A stretch of DNA of 64,000 nt. Source: Pseudomonas viridiflava (GTDB lineage: Bacteria > Pseudomonadota > Gammaproteobacteria > Pseudomonadales > Pseudomonadaceae). Under the pieces are notes generated by a model that worked only from the letters and a program-made list of their open reading frames with translations, ran no database searches and had not been told where the DNA came from. A program made the translations under genes and the position numbers. The stretch is from NCBI RefSeq assembly GCF_900585905.1, contig NZ_UTVH01000031.1, positions 62,001-126,000 on the forward strand. Direction: 5' to 3'. This document shows positions 9,496 to 18,568 of the stretch, one piece after another. Each line of letters starts with the position of its first letter. Within the stretch, counting starts at the first letter, position 1.

Positions 9496-11040
9496 TCATC
9501 GCCACACCGTCTTCAACCGCCCCAGGGCCGCAGCAATGTCCTTTTCCGGCACCGCGGCGAAGCCCAGGACCAGCCCCGCACGCTGGTCCGGTGGCTCGCT
9601 GGAGTCCGGCAGCCAGTAGCTGCTCAGGGGCGTGATTTCGACGTCGACGCGTTCGGCCTGGGCGATGAGTGCTTGCTCGCGGGCCAGGCTGTCGAGCTTG
9701 ACGGCAACGTGCAGTCCGGCGACGACGCTGGGCATCGGCGCGCTGCCTTCCAGGTCTTGCGGCCAACCGGCCAGCAACGCATTGCGACGGCTCAACGCAG
9801 CCCGGCGCATCCGTCGGATGTGGCGCTGGAAATGACCGCTGGCAATAAATTGCGCCATCACCGCCTGGGTGCTGACTTCAGAGTGGCGCATGTCCACCGC
9901 CCGGCGACGGCTGAAGGGTTCGACCAGTGCACGCGGCAGCACCAGATAGCCCAGGCGCAGACCGGGATAGGCGATCTTGCCGAATGTGCCGACATACAGC
10001 ACCCGCCCGCTCTGATCCAGGGCAGCCAAGGGGGCCAGCGGCGCGCCGCTGTAGCGGTACTCGCCATCGTAATCGTCCTCGACGATCCAGCCTCCGGTTC
10101 TTTGCGCCCAGTCGAGCAGTTGCAGGCGCCGCGCCAGACTCATCACCACCCCGCTGGGGTACTGGTGCGAAGGCGTCACGTACGCCAGCCTGCAGGCACT
10201 TTGCTCAAGTTGTGCGCAACGCGTGCCCTCCTCGTCCACAGCAATACCATGCAGCTGCGCGCCCGCATTGGCGAAGGCATGGGCTGCGGCGCGATAGCCC
10301 GGGTTTTCGATGGCCACGCTATCGCCCACACTGACCAGCAGCTGTGCACAAAGACTGATGGCCTGTTGCGCGCCACTGGTGATTATTATTTGCTCAGCCG
10401 TGCAAGGCAGCCCCCGCGAGGTGCACAAGTAAGTCGCGATCAGCTGGCGCAGGCGCGGGTCCCCTGCGGCCTCGCCGTAGCCCAGCTCGGCCAGATCAGG
10501 CTTGCGCCAAAAATCCCCATGCAGCCTGCCCCATACCGCAAACGGGAACAGATCAAACGCAGGCACCCCAACCCGAAATGCCCTGGGCGGGCCACTTACC
10601 CGGGGGCTCATGTGGTGTTGCTCGATAAGGGCCATGGCCGAGCTGTGGATAACTTCGCGACCCCAATCCAACCCAGATTCCGGATGAATTGTGGATAAAC
10701 CTGTGGACAAGGCTGTTGGTAACCTTGTGGACAGTTTTGTGGATAATTTTTCCGACGCGAAGCGCACAGCGTTAACGTCGGCGACATAGGTGCCATCGCC
10801 TACCCGCGCCTGAAGGAAACCCTCGCTGTAGAGCTGATCATAGGCACGAGTCACGCTGTTACGGGACAGGCCTAGCGCATGTGCCAGTTCGCGGCTTGCC
10901 GGCAATCGCGTACCGCCGCCGAGCTGGCCCTGCAGAATGCGCGCGCGAAGCGCCTGATAAAGCTGGCGACTAAGCCCCTGGCCCGGGATCAGTTCGATCC
11001 CGGCCAGATCGAACGGGAAGGCAGGCGTCTTGGTTGACAT
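9496..11040 (-). CDS. MocR-type (GntR/aminotransferase-fusion) transcriptional regulator
   Basis: 514 residues. An N-terminal winged HTH of the GntR family (residues ~15-80, LPASRELAHALGLSRNSVTRAYDQL) is fused to an aminotransferase class I-like domain with the PLP-lysine motif GTFGKIAYPGLRLG near residue 350. MocR proteins sense PLP or amino-acid derivatives. The linker region around residues 95-130 is Leu/Ser/Thr-rich and repetitive, reflecting a run of similar codons at 10683-10745. It is transcribed away from a PaiB-like gene 90 bases off, which is likely its target. ATG at 11040 chosen over the in-frame upstream start at 11055. Confidence 0.88.
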   Translation of the reverse strand: MSTKTPAFPFDLAGIELIPGQGLSRQLYQALRARILQGQLGGGTRLPASRELAHALGLSRNSVTRAYDQLYSEGFLQARVGDGTYVADVNAVRFASEKLSTKLSTRLPTALSTGLSTIHPESGLDWGREVIHSSAMALIEQHHMSPRVSGPPRAFRVGVPAFDLFPFAVWGRLHGDFWRKPDLAELGYGEAAGDPRLRQLIATYLCTSRGLPCTAEQIIITSGAQQAISLCAQLLVSVGDSVAIENPGYRAAAHAFANAGAQLHGIAVDEEGTRCAQLEQSACRLAYVTPSHQYPSGVVMSLARRLQLLDWAQRTGGWIVEDDYDGEYRYSGAPLAPLAALDQSGRVLYVGTFGKIAYPGLRLGYLVLPRALVEPFSRRRAVDMRHSEVSTQAVMAQFIASGHFQRHIRRMRRAALSRRNALLAGWPQDLEGSAPMPSVVAGLHVAVKLDSLAREQALIAQAERVDVEITPLSSYWLPDSSEPPDQRAGLVLGFAAVPEKDIAAALGRLKTVWR

Positions 11041-11129
11041 GATTGGCTCTATCAAATGAGTCGTTAATGGCCCTTACCTCAAGCCAATAGCCTGCCTAGG
11101 ATTCATCCATTCGCCAAGGAGAATCCCTC

Positions 11130-11753
11130 ATGTACATCCCTGCCGCTTTTTGCGATGACACGCTCACCAGCCTTCATCAGGTGATCGAGCACACACGCCT
11201 GGCCATTCTGGTGACCCAGGGCGAGCACGGCATGCAGGCGTCGCACTTGCCCCTGTTGCTGCGCGCCACTGAAGGCAGCCAAGGCACGCTTTACGGCCAT
11301 CTGGCCAAAGCCAATCCGCAGTGGCGAGCGCTGGAAAGCGGCGCGCAGGCGCTGGTCATTTTTGCCGGAGCCGATGCCTACATCAGCCCTGGCTTCTATC
11401 CTGCCAAGGCCGAGCACGGCAAAGTGGTGCCAACGTGGAATTACGTGGCGGTGCATGCCTACGGCGTGGCCCGAGTGTTCCACGACGCGCCGAGCCTGCT
11501 CGAGCTGGTCAGCGCGCTGACTGACAAACACGAAGCCGGGCGCGCCGCGCCTTGGGCGGTCGCTGAAGCACCCGCTGATTACATCGACAAAATGCTCGGC
11601 GCCATTGTCGGTTTCGCCTTGCCGGTGGCGCGCCTGGAAGGCAAACGCAAGCTCGGCCAGAATCGCAGCGCCGCTGATGTGAAGGGCGTACGCGAGGGCC
11701 TGAGCGGCAGCGCCGACGCCCGTGATCAACAACTTGCCCTGCAGATGAGTTGA
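11130..11753 (+). CDS. FMN-binding negative transcriptional regulator family (PaiB-like)
   Basis: 207 residues beginning MYIPAAF, the conserved start of the PaiB family. The split-barrel FMN-binding fold is suggested by GLYGHLAKANPQW-like and NYVAVHAYG segments and the C-terminal KLGQNRSAAD motif. Ribosome site AAGGAGAA. Family members have been linked to regulation or to flavin/haem chemistry; the function is not well settled. It heads a set of three (two GNAT genes follow within 12 and 0 bases) and is divergent from the MocR regulator. Confidence 0.85.
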   Translation: MYIPAAFCDDTLTSLHQVIEHTRLAILVTQGEHGMQASHLPLLLRATEGSQGTLYGHLAKANPQWRALESGAQALVIFAGADAYISPGFYPAKAEHGKVVPTWNYVAVHAYGVARVFHDAPSLLELVSALTDKHEAGRAAPWAVAEAPADYIDKMLGAIVGFALPVARLEGKRKLGQNRSAADVKGVREGLSGSADARDQQLALQMS

Positions 11754-11764
11754 GAGGATTGCGT

Positions 11765-12223
11765 ATGTCCGAGCTACAGATTCGCGCCGTGACCGAGCAG
11801 GACCAGACGGCCTGGCGGCTGCTGTTCCAGGCCTACCTGGCGTTCTACGACACCCGCCTGGCTGACGCCGTTATCGACAGCACCTGGCAGCGCTTGCTCG
11901 ACCCGGCCGAACCGACCCATGCCGCGCTGGCCTGGAAGGACGGCGTTGCGGTGGGCATGGTCCATTTCATCTATCATCGCTCCAACTGGAGCATCGCCAA
12001 CGCCTGCTACCTGCAGGACCTGCTGGTCGCCGAGGGGCTGCGCGGCACGGGTATCGGCAGACAGCTGATCGAACAGGTTTACGCCACCGCCCAAGCTGAT
12101 GGCTGCGACAAGGTTCACTGGCTGACCCACGAAAGCAATGCCACCGCCATCGCGCTTTACCAGCGGATTGCCGAGCGCCCAGGTTATATTCAATTTCGCA
12201 AAATGCTTCAGGGAGATCATTGA
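11765..12223 (+). CDS. GNAT family N-acetyltransferase
   Basis: 152 residues with the acetyl-CoA-binding motif A (GLRGTGIGRQLI) near residues 92-103, followed by the family's LTHESNATAIALY segment. The substrate is unknown. Start at ATG 11765 with GAGAGG upstream; the frame is open to 11750. The stop overlaps the ATG of the next GNAT gene (TGATG), indicating translational coupling. Confidence 0.87.
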   Translation: MSELQIRAVTEQDQTAWRLLFQAYLAFYDTRLADAVIDSTWQRLLDPAEPTHAALAWKDGVAVGMVHFIYHRSNWSIANACYLQDLLVAEGLRGTGIGRQLIEQVYATAQADGCDKVHWLTHESNATAIALYQRIAERPGYIQFRKMLQGDH

Positions 12224-12903
12224 TGTCGACCCCTTTACCTGATTGGCAACCCGCCAGGCTGCCGGACCGACGGACCCTGCAAGGTCGCTTCATCCGCCTG
12301 GAAAAACTCAGCGTGGCGCAACACGCCGATGGATTGTGGTCAGCGTTGCAGGGCCCCGATGCCGACCCCAGGCTGTGGGACTACCTGCCTTACGGCCCAT
12401 TTCTGCAGCGCGATGAGTTCAACGTCTGGCTGGCCCGCCACGAAGCCGACAGTGACCCGTGGTTCTACGCCGTGGTCGATCAGGGCACCGGCGCCGTGGA
12501 GGGTTGTATCAGCCTGCTGTCAATTGTCGCCGCCCACGGGCGCATCGAAATCGGCCACGTCACCTTTGGCGCCGCCATGCAGCGCACACCCAAGGGCACG
12601 GAAGCGATCTATCTGCTGGGCAAAGAGGCCTTCGCCTTGGGCAACCGCCGTCTGGAATGGAAGTGCAACGCCAACAACGCCCGCTCCAAACGCGCCGCCG
12701 AACGCTTCGGCTTCAGCTACGAAGGCCTCTTCCGCCAGCACATGGTGGTCAAAGGCGTGAGCCGCGACACCGCCTGGTATTCGATCCTCGACAGTGAATG
12801 GCCTGCCTTGCAACGCGCCTTCGAGCACTGGCTGGCGGCAGACAATCAGCAACCCGGAGGCCAGCTGAAAACCCTGGAAGCCTGTCGCCAATCGGGCATC
12901 TGA
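12223..12903 (+). CDS. GNAT family N-acetyltransferase, RimJ/RimL type
   Basis: 226 residues in the RimL-like subgroup: an N-terminal LQGRFIRLEKLS strand, the central GCISLLSI...GRIEIGHV strand pair, and NARSKRAAERFGFSYEGLFRQH at residues ~142-165. Such enzymes acetylate protein N-termini, amino acids or small molecules; the substrate here is unknown. ATG overlaps the previous stop; GGGAGA ribosome site. Confidence 0.87.
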   Translation: MSTPLPDWQPARLPDRRTLQGRFIRLEKLSVAQHADGLWSALQGPDADPRLWDYLPYGPFLQRDEFNVWLARHEADSDPWFYAVVDQGTGAVEGCISLLSIVAAHGRIEIGHVTFGAAMQRTPKGTEAIYLLGKEAFALGNRRLEWKCNANNARSKRAAERFGFSYEGLFRQHMVVKGVSRDTAWYSILDSEWPALQRAFEHWLAADNQQPGGQLKTLEACRQSGI

Positions 12904-12907
12904 AGCG

Positions 12908-13189
12908 TCAGCGGTTAACCTTGCGATGGCGCCGCACCACGCCCATCTGCAGGCCGAAGGGGTTGAACACGGCGTTGAGCGACTTCATCGTCGGGTTGCC
13001 CTCGCCCTGCTCGATCTGGATCAGGGTGCGCACCGAGATTTTGCACAGGCGCGCGTACTGGCTTTGATGCAGCCCCGCCCCCTCGACCCGCAGGCGCTTG
13101 ACCGCGTCGCCCAGTGCAAGACTGCCCTCGGCGATGCCTTGCTGAACGCTTTCGATCAATAGCGCGCGGGCGTCGATGGACAGAGTCAT
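12908..13189 (-). CDS. XRE-family helix-turn-helix regulator (antitoxin-like)
   Basis: 93 residues. The HTH lies at residues ~45-75 (LHQSQYARLCKISVRTLIQIEQGEGNP), close to HipB/HigA antitoxin HTHs. It is the second gene of a two-gene unit: its ATG overlaps the stop of the 86-residue gene by four bases. Palindromic operators lie before the first gene, as expected for an autoregulated toxin-antitoxin pair. The toxin activity of the partner is not established, so this could also be a plain regulator. Confidence 0.75.
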   Translation of the reverse strand: MTLSIDARALLIESVQQGIAEGSLALGDAVKRLRVEGAGLHQSQYARLCKISVRTLIQIEQGEGNPTMKSLNAVFNPFGLQMGVVRRHRKVNR

Positions 13190-13446
13190 AGCAGGCCCCA
13201 GCTTGTCAGGCGTTGATCCAGCCTGCCCAAGGCAATCGCCGGGTGGGTAAACGTTGCGTCAGGCAGACCGCTGTCGCGCAGTAAATCCGGCAGCGCCCGC
13301 AGTTGCTGGGCGTCTTGACGCAAGCGCTCAAAAATCTGGTTCGGATCAAGCATGGCAGCCAGCGCATCACAGGCTGCGCGCCAGTTCACACGCCCCCCAC
13401 TCTCGCCTGCCTTGCGCTCCAAATATTTGTACGTGAGCTTATACAT
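13186..13446 (-). CDS. small protein of unknown function, first gene of a toxin-antitoxin-like pair
   Basis: 86 residues, charged and Leu-rich, no membrane segment or signal peptide. I do not recognise the family. It is translationally coupled (four-base overlap) to the downstream HTH gene and preceded by the palindromes at 13497-13545. It may be a toxin, a shortened remnant of a larger nucleotidyltransferase-type toxin, or an accessory protein; nothing in the sequence decides. Confidence 0.55.
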   Translation of the reverse strand: MYKLTYKYLERKAGESGGRVNWRAACDALAAMLDPNQIFERLRQDAQQLRALPDLLRDSGLPDATFTHPAIALGRLDQRLTSWGLL

Positions 13447-13496
13447 TCAAGACCTGCAATTTATTGCACCCAGCAGAGCGTGGAGTGCTTTATATC

Positions 13497-13545
13497 TGCA
13501 CTATAGTGCATTTATGAACGTAATAAAGCGCGCCCAAGTGCACTT
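13497..13545. promoter_or_regulatory. paired palindromic operators upstream of the HTH unit
   Basis: Perfect palindromes TGCACTATAGTGCA (13497-13510) and AAGTGCACTT (13536-13545) share the GTGCA/TGCAC half-site. Spacing centre to centre is about 37 bases. They lie 50-100 bases upstream of the first gene, a suitable place for the XRE protein to repress its own operon. Confidence 0.6.
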
Positions 13546-13570
13546 TAATGCAGTCACCCTGCCAAATCGA

Positions 13571-13598
13571 AAAAAAAGGGGAGCCACCAGTGCTCCCC
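13571..13598 (-). terminator. rho-independent terminator of the pyruvate carboxylase operon
   Basis: Read on the minus strand: GGGGAGC, seven-base loop, GCTCCCC, then seven T. It is downstream of oadA beyond a REP doublet. Confidence 0.85.
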
Positions 13599-13627
13599 CG
13601 AGGAAATCGTTGAACTGAATGAGCCGT

Positions 13628-13705
13628 TGTAGGAGCCAACTTGTTGGCGAGGCGCCAGACCTGCGCAATCAGGTTCACTGCCTCGCCAAGAAGTTGGCTC
13701 CTACA
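13628..13705. repeat. REP-type inverted repeat (TGTAGGAGCCAACTT family)
   Basis: Arms 13628-13653 and 13680-13705, 26 bases with one mismatch. Located between oadA and its terminator. Confidence 0.85.
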
Positions 13706-13723
13706 GAACGTCTGCTGACTGTG

Positions 13724-15532
13724 TTAACCCCCGATCTCGACCAGTATCTCGCCCGGATTGACCCGGTCGCCTTTGGCCACATGGACAGCGATGACCTTGC
13801 CGGCGATGGCAGCCTGGACTTCGGTTTCCATCTTCATCGCTTCAGTGATCAACACGGCCTGGCCGGCCTTGACGCTGTCGCCCTCCTTGACCAGCACGTC
13901 GACGATGTTGCCGGGCATTGCGGTGCTGACATGGCCAGGGGCGCTGGCCTGGGCGCGCTTGCTGGCGCCGCCGCTGACGAACTGATTGAGGGGCTCGAAC
14001 ACGACTTCTTCGGGCATGCCGTCGATGGACAGATAGAAGTGGCGCTTGCCTTCGGCCTTGACGCCAACCCCGGTAATGTCGACGCGGTAGCTCTCGCCGT
14101 GCACGTCGATGACGAACTCGGTGGGCACACCTTCGCCGCCGGGGCTGCTGACACCACCCGCTTCCGGGATGGGCAGCAGTTCTTCAGGCTTGAGGCTGCC
14201 CGCAGCGCGCTCTTCAAGAAATTTGCGACCGATGTCCGGGAACATCGCATACGTCAGCACGTCTTCTTCGGACTGCGCCAAGGCGCCGATCTCGCTGCGC
14301 AAACGGGTCATTTCCGGCTTGAGCAGGTCGGCCGGGCGTACGTCGATCAGCTCTTCATTTCCGATGGCCTGGCGTCGCAGCTTTTCATCCACAGGGCCCG
14401 GCGCCTTGCCGTATCCGCCCTGGAGATAGAGTTTGACCTCGTTGGTGATGGTCTTGTAGCGCTCGCCTGCCAGGACGTTGAAAAACGCCTGGGTGCCGAC
14501 GATCTGCGAAGTGGGCGTGACCAGTGGCGGATAACCGAGATCCTTGCGCACTCGGGGAATTTCGGCCAGCACTTCACTCATGCGGCCCAGCGCGCCCTGC
14601 TCCTTGAGCTGGTTGGCGAGGTTGGAGATCATCCCGCCGGGCACCTGATTGACCTGCACGCGGGTATCGACCGCAGTAAATTCACTTTCGAACTGATGAT
14701 ATTTCTTACGCACCGCGTAGAAGTACAAGCCGATTTCCTGCAACAGTTCCAGGTCCAGACCGGTGTCGAACTCACTGCCCTTGAGCGCGGCAACCATCGA
14801 TTCGGTACCTGGATGGCTGGTGCCCCAGGCGAAGCTGGAGATTGCCGTATCGATGTGATCGGCGCCGTTCTCCACTGCCTTGAGCTGACACATGGCCGCC
14901 AGCCCGGCGGTGTCGTGGGAGTGGATGAACACCGGCAGCGATTGCTCGGCCTTCAACGCCTTGACCAGTTCGCCGGTGGCAAACGGCGTCAGCAGACCCG
15001 CCATGTCCTTGATCGCCACCGAGTCGCAGCCCATGGCTTCCATTTGCTTGGCCTGGGCCACAAACGCTTCGATGGTATGCACCGGGCTGGTGGTGTACGC
15101 GAGGGTGCCCTGGGCATGTTTGCCCGCAGCCTTCACCGCTTCGATCGCCACACGCAGGTTACGCACATCGTTCATGGCGTCGAAGATGCGAAACACGTCG
15201 ATGCCGCTGTCCGCCGCCTTGGCCACGAACGCTCTGACCACGTCATCGCTGTAGTGGCGATAGCCGAGCAGATTCTGCCCGCGCAACAACATCTGCAGGC
15301 GGGTATTGGGCAGCGCTTCACGCAACTGGCGCAGACGCTCCCATGGGTCTTCCTTGAGGAAGCGAACACAGGCATCAAAGGTCGCGCCGCCCCACACTTC
15401 CAGCGACCAGTAACCCACCTTGTCCAGTTTTTCGCAGATGGGCAGCATGTCCTCGGTGCGCATGCGCGTGGCCAGCAAGGATTGGTGGGCATCACGCAGA
15501 ATAGTGTCGGTTACGAAGATTTTCTTGGACAT
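13724..15532 (-). CDS. oadA: pyruvate carboxylase subunit B / oxaloacetate decarboxylase alpha type
   Basis: 602 residues. N-terminal carboxyltransferase domain (FVTDTILRDAHQS at residues 6-18, VAIKDMAG near 180), the conserved-carboxylase domain, and a C-terminal biotinyl domain with EAMKMETEV near residue 567 (biotinylated Lys). With the biotin carboxylase encoded upstream it forms the two-subunit pyruvate carboxylase typical of pseudomonads, making oxaloacetate from pyruvate. ATG at 15532 has AGGAG; the frame extends further only through a repeat. Confidence 0.93.
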   Translation of the reverse strand: MSKKIFVTDTILRDAHQSLLATRMRTEDMLPICEKLDKVGYWSLEVWGGATFDACVRFLKEDPWERLRQLREALPNTRLQMLLRGQNLLGYRHYSDDVVRAFVAKAADSGIDVFRIFDAMNDVRNLRVAIEAVKAAGKHAQGTLAYTTSPVHTIEAFVAQAKQMEAMGCDSVAIKDMAGLLTPFATGELVKALKAEQSLPVFIHSHDTAGLAAMCQLKAVENGADHIDTAISSFAWGTSHPGTESMVAALKGSEFDTGLDLELLQEIGLYFYAVRKKYHQFESEFTAVDTRVQVNQVPGGMISNLANQLKEQGALGRMSEVLAEIPRVRKDLGYPPLVTPTSQIVGTQAFFNVLAGERYKTITNEVKLYLQGGYGKAPGPVDEKLRRQAIGNEELIDVRPADLLKPEMTRLRSEIGALAQSEEDVLTYAMFPDIGRKFLEERAAGSLKPEELLPIPEAGGVSSPGGEGVPTEFVIDVHGESYRVDITGVGVKAEGKRHFYLSIDGMPEEVVFEPLNQFVSGGASKRAQASAPGHVSTAMPGNIVDVLVKEGDSVKAGQAVLITEAMKMETEVQAAIAGKVIAVHVAKGDRVNPGEILVEIGG

Positions 15533-15546
15533 GGAAGCTCCTCTCA

Positions 15547-15626
15547 AGCGGCACGTTTTCGGCTGCACGCTGCAAGTAACCGAGACTCGGCTGTGACTTG
15601 CAGCGTGTAACCTGAAACGTGCCGCT
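15547..15626. repeat. nested inverted repeat between pycA and oadA
   Basis: Outer arms AGCGGCACGTTT / AAACGTGCCGCT and inner arms CACGCTGCAAGT / ACTTGCAGCGTG. It lies inside the operon, just upstream of the oadA ribosome site, so it may stabilise the mRNA or tune the subunit ratio. Confidence 0.8.
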
Positions 15627-15632
15627 GCATAT

Positions 15633-17048
15633 TTATAGGCCTGCGTGGGCGGCGATGGCGGCGGCGATGGCCAGGGCCAACTCTTCGGGTTTGCGCTTGA
15701 TCGAGTAGTTGGTGAGCTCTGGATGGCTCTCGACGAAGCTGGTATTGAACTGACCACTGCGAAATTCCGGGTTACGCAGGATTTCCTGGTAATAGGCCGC
15801 CGTGGTTTTCACGCCTTGCAGACGCATGTCGTCCAGCGCGCGCAAGCCACGATCCATGGCTTCTTCCCAGGTCAGCGCCCAGACGATCAGCTTCAGGCAC
15901 ATCGAGTCGTAGAACGGCGGAATCGTGTAGCCGGTGTAAATCGCCGTATCGGTACGCACACCGGGGCCGCCGGGGGCGTAATAGCGGGTGATCTTGCCGA
16001 AGCTGGGCAGAAAATTGTTCTTCGGGTCTTCGGCATTGATCCGGAACTGCAAGGCAAAGCCGCGATGGATGATGTCCTCCTGCTTGACCGACAACGGCAG
16101 GCCGGAAGCGATGCGGATCTGCTCGCGGACGATATCGATACCGGTGATTTCTTCGGTGATGGTGTGCTCCACCTGCACCCGGGTATTCATCTCCATGAAG
16201 TACACCTCGCCCTCGGCGAGCAGAAACTCCACGGTGCCCGCGTTCTCGTAGCCCACGGCCTTGGCCGCGCGCACTGACAAATCGCCGATGTAGGCGCGTT
16301 GCTCCGGCGTCAGTTGCGGGCTGGGAGCGATCTCGATGAGCTTCTGGTTGCGCCGCTGGATCGAACAGTCACGCTCGAACAGATGCACCACATTGCCAAA
16401 GCTGTCGCCCAGAATCTGCGCCTCGATGTGCTTGGGATTGACGATGCACTTTTCCAGAAACACTTCCGCCGAACCAAACGCCTTGGTCGCCTCGGAAATC
16501 ACCCGCGGAAACGCCTGCTCCAGCTCCTCCCGGCTATTGCAGCGACGGATACCGCGACCGCCACCGCCGGACGTCGCCTTGAGCATCACCGGATAGCCGA
16601 TGCGTTCGCCTTCGGTCAGAGCCTCGGCAATGTCGGCGACATTGCCTTCGGTGCCTGGCGTCACCGGCACGCCAGCCTTGATCATGCTGCGGCGCGCTTC
16701 GGTCTTGTCACCCATGCGGCGAATGACCTCGGCCGACGGACCGATGAATTTGATCCCGCGTTCGGCGCAGATGTCCGCCAGCTCGGCGTTCTCCGAGAGA
16801 AATCCGTAGCCGGGGTGCAATGCATCACAGCCGGTCTCTACGGCCAGATTGACCAGCTTGCGTGGATTCAAGTACCCGGCCAGCGGTTCGGCGCCAATGC
16901 TGTGGGCCTCGTCCGCACGCTTGACATGCAGGGCGTGGCGGTCAGCATCGGAAAAGACCGCAACCGAGCGGATGCCCATTTCGGCGCACGCGCGCACGAT
17001 CCGGACTGCGATTTCTCCGCGATTGGCGATCAGTATTTTTTTTATCAC
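15633..17048 (-). CDS. pycA: pyruvate carboxylase subunit A (biotin carboxylase)
   Basis: 471 residues: N-terminal ILIANRGEIAVRI, ATP-grasp glycine loop GGGGRGIR near residue 165, and the biotin carboxylase EMNTRVQVEHTITEEITG motif near 290. It carboxylates the biotin carried by OadA using ATP and bicarbonate. GTG start at 17048 with GAGGGA seven bases upstream; an in-frame ATG at 17066 lacks a ribosome site. Divergent from a LysR gene. Confidence 0.93.
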   Translation of the reverse strand: MIKKILIANRGEIAVRIVRACAEMGIRSVAVFSDADRHALHVKRADEAHSIGAEPLAGYLNPRKLVNLAVETGCDALHPGYGFLSENAELADICAERGIKFIGPSAEVIRRMGDKTEARRSMIKAGVPVTPGTEGNVADIAEALTEGERIGYPVMLKATSGGGGRGIRRCNSREELEQAFPRVISEATKAFGSAEVFLEKCIVNPKHIEAQILGDSFGNVVHLFERDCSIQRRNQKLIEIAPSPQLTPEQRAYIGDLSVRAAKAVGYENAGTVEFLLAEGEVYFMEMNTRVQVEHTITEEITGIDIVREQIRIASGLPLSVKQEDIIHRGFALQFRINAEDPKNNFLPSFGKITRYYAPGGPGVRTDTAIYTGYTIPPFYDSMCLKLIVWALTWEEAMDRGLRALDDMRLQGVKTTAAYYQEILRNPEFRSGQFNTSFVESHPELTNYSIKRKPEELALAIAAAIAAHAGL

Positions 17049-17176
17049 GGGTATTCCCTCGTCCATTGAACAGGCAGGGCCACATGCCAGTTTGTAACCA
17101 TGTATGTGACTGATTGCCGCAGGGCCACACTAGTCGTCATCAGCGATTAATAAAAATGAGTAAAAGTTGGGAGGTG

Positions 17177-17194
17177 TATAAGCAAAAGCTTATA
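17177..17194. promoter_or_regulatory. palindrome in the pycA-lysR intergenic region, likely LysR operator
   Basis: TATAAGC-AAAA-GCTTATA, a perfect dyad with the AT-rich T-N11-A form typical of LysR-type binding sites. It lies 36 bases before the lysR ATG and about 130 bases before the pycA start. Confidence 0.7.
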
Positions 17195-17229
17195 GTCAAA
17201 CCTTCAACCACCGCCCGAGTATTCAGAAT

Positions 17230-18180
17230 ATGCGTAAGTCATTGATGCGCATGACATTGCGTCAGTTGCGCATTTTCAATGAAGTCTGTGATCTGCGTTC
17301 CTACAGCCGGGCCGCGGAGGAAATGGCGCTGACTCAACCTGCCGTCAGCCTGCAGATTCGCCAGCTGGAAGAGCTGGTCGGGCAACCACTGTTTGAATAC
17401 GTCGGCAAAAAGCTCTACCTGACTGAAGCCGCTCAGGCGCTGCAAGCCGCCAGCCGGGATATTTTCGGGCGGATCGAAAGCCTGGACATGCAACTGACCG
17501 ACCTTCAGGGCTCGCTGCAGGGCCAGCTGAAACTGGCGGTGGAATCGAGCTGCAAATACTTCGTGCCCCATCTCTTCGCCGCCTTCAAACGCAACTATCC
17601 GGAAGTGGCCTTGAGCCTGACGGTGGTCAATCGCGCCCAGGTCATCCGGCGGCTGTCGGATAACCGCGATGACCTGGTGCTGATGTCCATGGTGCCGCAG
17701 GACATGGGCCTGGAGTTTCTGCCTTTTCTGAACAACCCGATCATTGCCGTTGCGCCACCCGAGCATCCTCTATGCGATGGCCGCACGCTGGACCTCAAGG
17801 ACCTGGAGCCCTACCCGCTGCTGATCAGGGAAAACGGCTCGGGAACGCGCAAGGCGTGCGAAGAATATTTCAAGGAGAAGCGGGTGCACTTCACCACCAC
17901 GCTGGAGGTTTCGGCCCACGAGGCCCAGCGAGAAAGCGTACTCGCCGGGCTGGGCATCGCGCTGCTCACCCGTCACGCGGTGAGTCTTGAACTGGCCACC
18001 GGCATGCTCAAGGAGCTGCCTGTTGCAGAGCTGCCGTTATACCGCAGCTGGTGCGTGGTGCAGGCCAAAGACAGGCGCCTCTCGCCGGTGGCTCATGCTT
18101 TTCTGGCGTTTATCCGCAACGAGCGGATCCAGATCAGCCAGCTTGTCGAGCGTTTCGACGGCCGTCTTGCCCGGGTTTGA
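17230..18180 (+). CDS. LysR-family transcriptional regulator of the pyruvate carboxylase operon
   Basis: 316 residues. N-terminal winged HTH at residues ~8-66 (RQLRIFNEVCDLRSYSRAAEEMALTQPAVS) and a substrate-binding domain behind it. The adjacent divergent arrangement with pycA is conserved in pseudomonads as I know it, and the shared palindrome supports control of pycA-oadA. Ligand unknown. The first Met is at 17230; the HTH would also fit a start at the Met-Arg-Met a few residues later. Its 3' end overlaps the convergent small gene by 47 bases. Confidence 0.88.
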   Translation: MRKSLMRMTLRQLRIFNEVCDLRSYSRAAEEMALTQPAVSLQIRQLEELVGQPLFEYVGKKLYLTEAAQALQAASRDIFGRIESLDMQLTDLQGSLQGQLKLAVESSCKYFVPHLFAAFKRNYPEVALSLTVVNRAQVIRRLSDNRDDLVLMSMVPQDMGLEFLPFLNNPIIAVAPPEHPLCDGRTLDLKDLEPYPLLIRENGSGTRKACEEYFKEKRVHFTTTLEVSAHEAQRESVLAGLGIALLTRHAVSLELATGMLKELPVAELPLYRSWCVVQAKDRRLSPVAHAFLAFIRNERIQISQLVERFDGRLARV

Positions 18181-18358
18181 TGGCCTGCCAGAAGCGCTCG
18201 GAAACACGCTCTTCGTAATCGCAAAGCTCTTGATTCAGACGACGTGCTTCCGAATAGCTTTCAATCGCGCGGCGAAACTCCATGCGGCGCTGATCTTCCT
18301 GCTGACGGCGGGTCTTGACGGTGCTGCTCTGTTGCGAATCATCGTAGTGACGAGCCAT
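18134..18358 (-). CDS. PA3496-family small protein
   Basis: 74 residues beginning MARHYDD, with a charged central segment (EFRRAIESYSEARRL) typical of the small PA3496 family. Start at ATG 18358. No membrane segment. Function unclear; family members lie beside RpiR/HexR-type regulators in pseudomonads, and one is present just downstream here. Its 3' end overlaps the LysR gene on the other strand, which makes the last ~15 codons less certain. Confidence 0.7.
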   Translation of the reverse strand: MARHYDDSQQSSTVKTRRQQEDQRRMEFRRAIESYSEARRLNQELCDYEERVSERFWQAIKPGQDGRRNARQAG

Positions 18359-18568
18359 GTCCGGTCTCCCAGTGCGTTGCGGGAGTTCAGAGTGCCGAAG
18401 CGGCGTGACGATAACGCGGCGAAACCATGACAAGTTGGTGAAACGCGCCAGCAGAAATACATATCCTGCAACGCTGACAGTAAATATGTATCCCACGGGC
18501 ATCGTGCACGGTCGGCATATTGGCCCTGCAAAACGCAATAAACCCTAACGATCCCAAGGAGCAACATC

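Noticed and set aside
13619..15610. 663-codon plus-strand frame opposite oadA
   Set aside because: It is antisense to a clear, motif-complete oadA; its length results from GC-rich codon bias.
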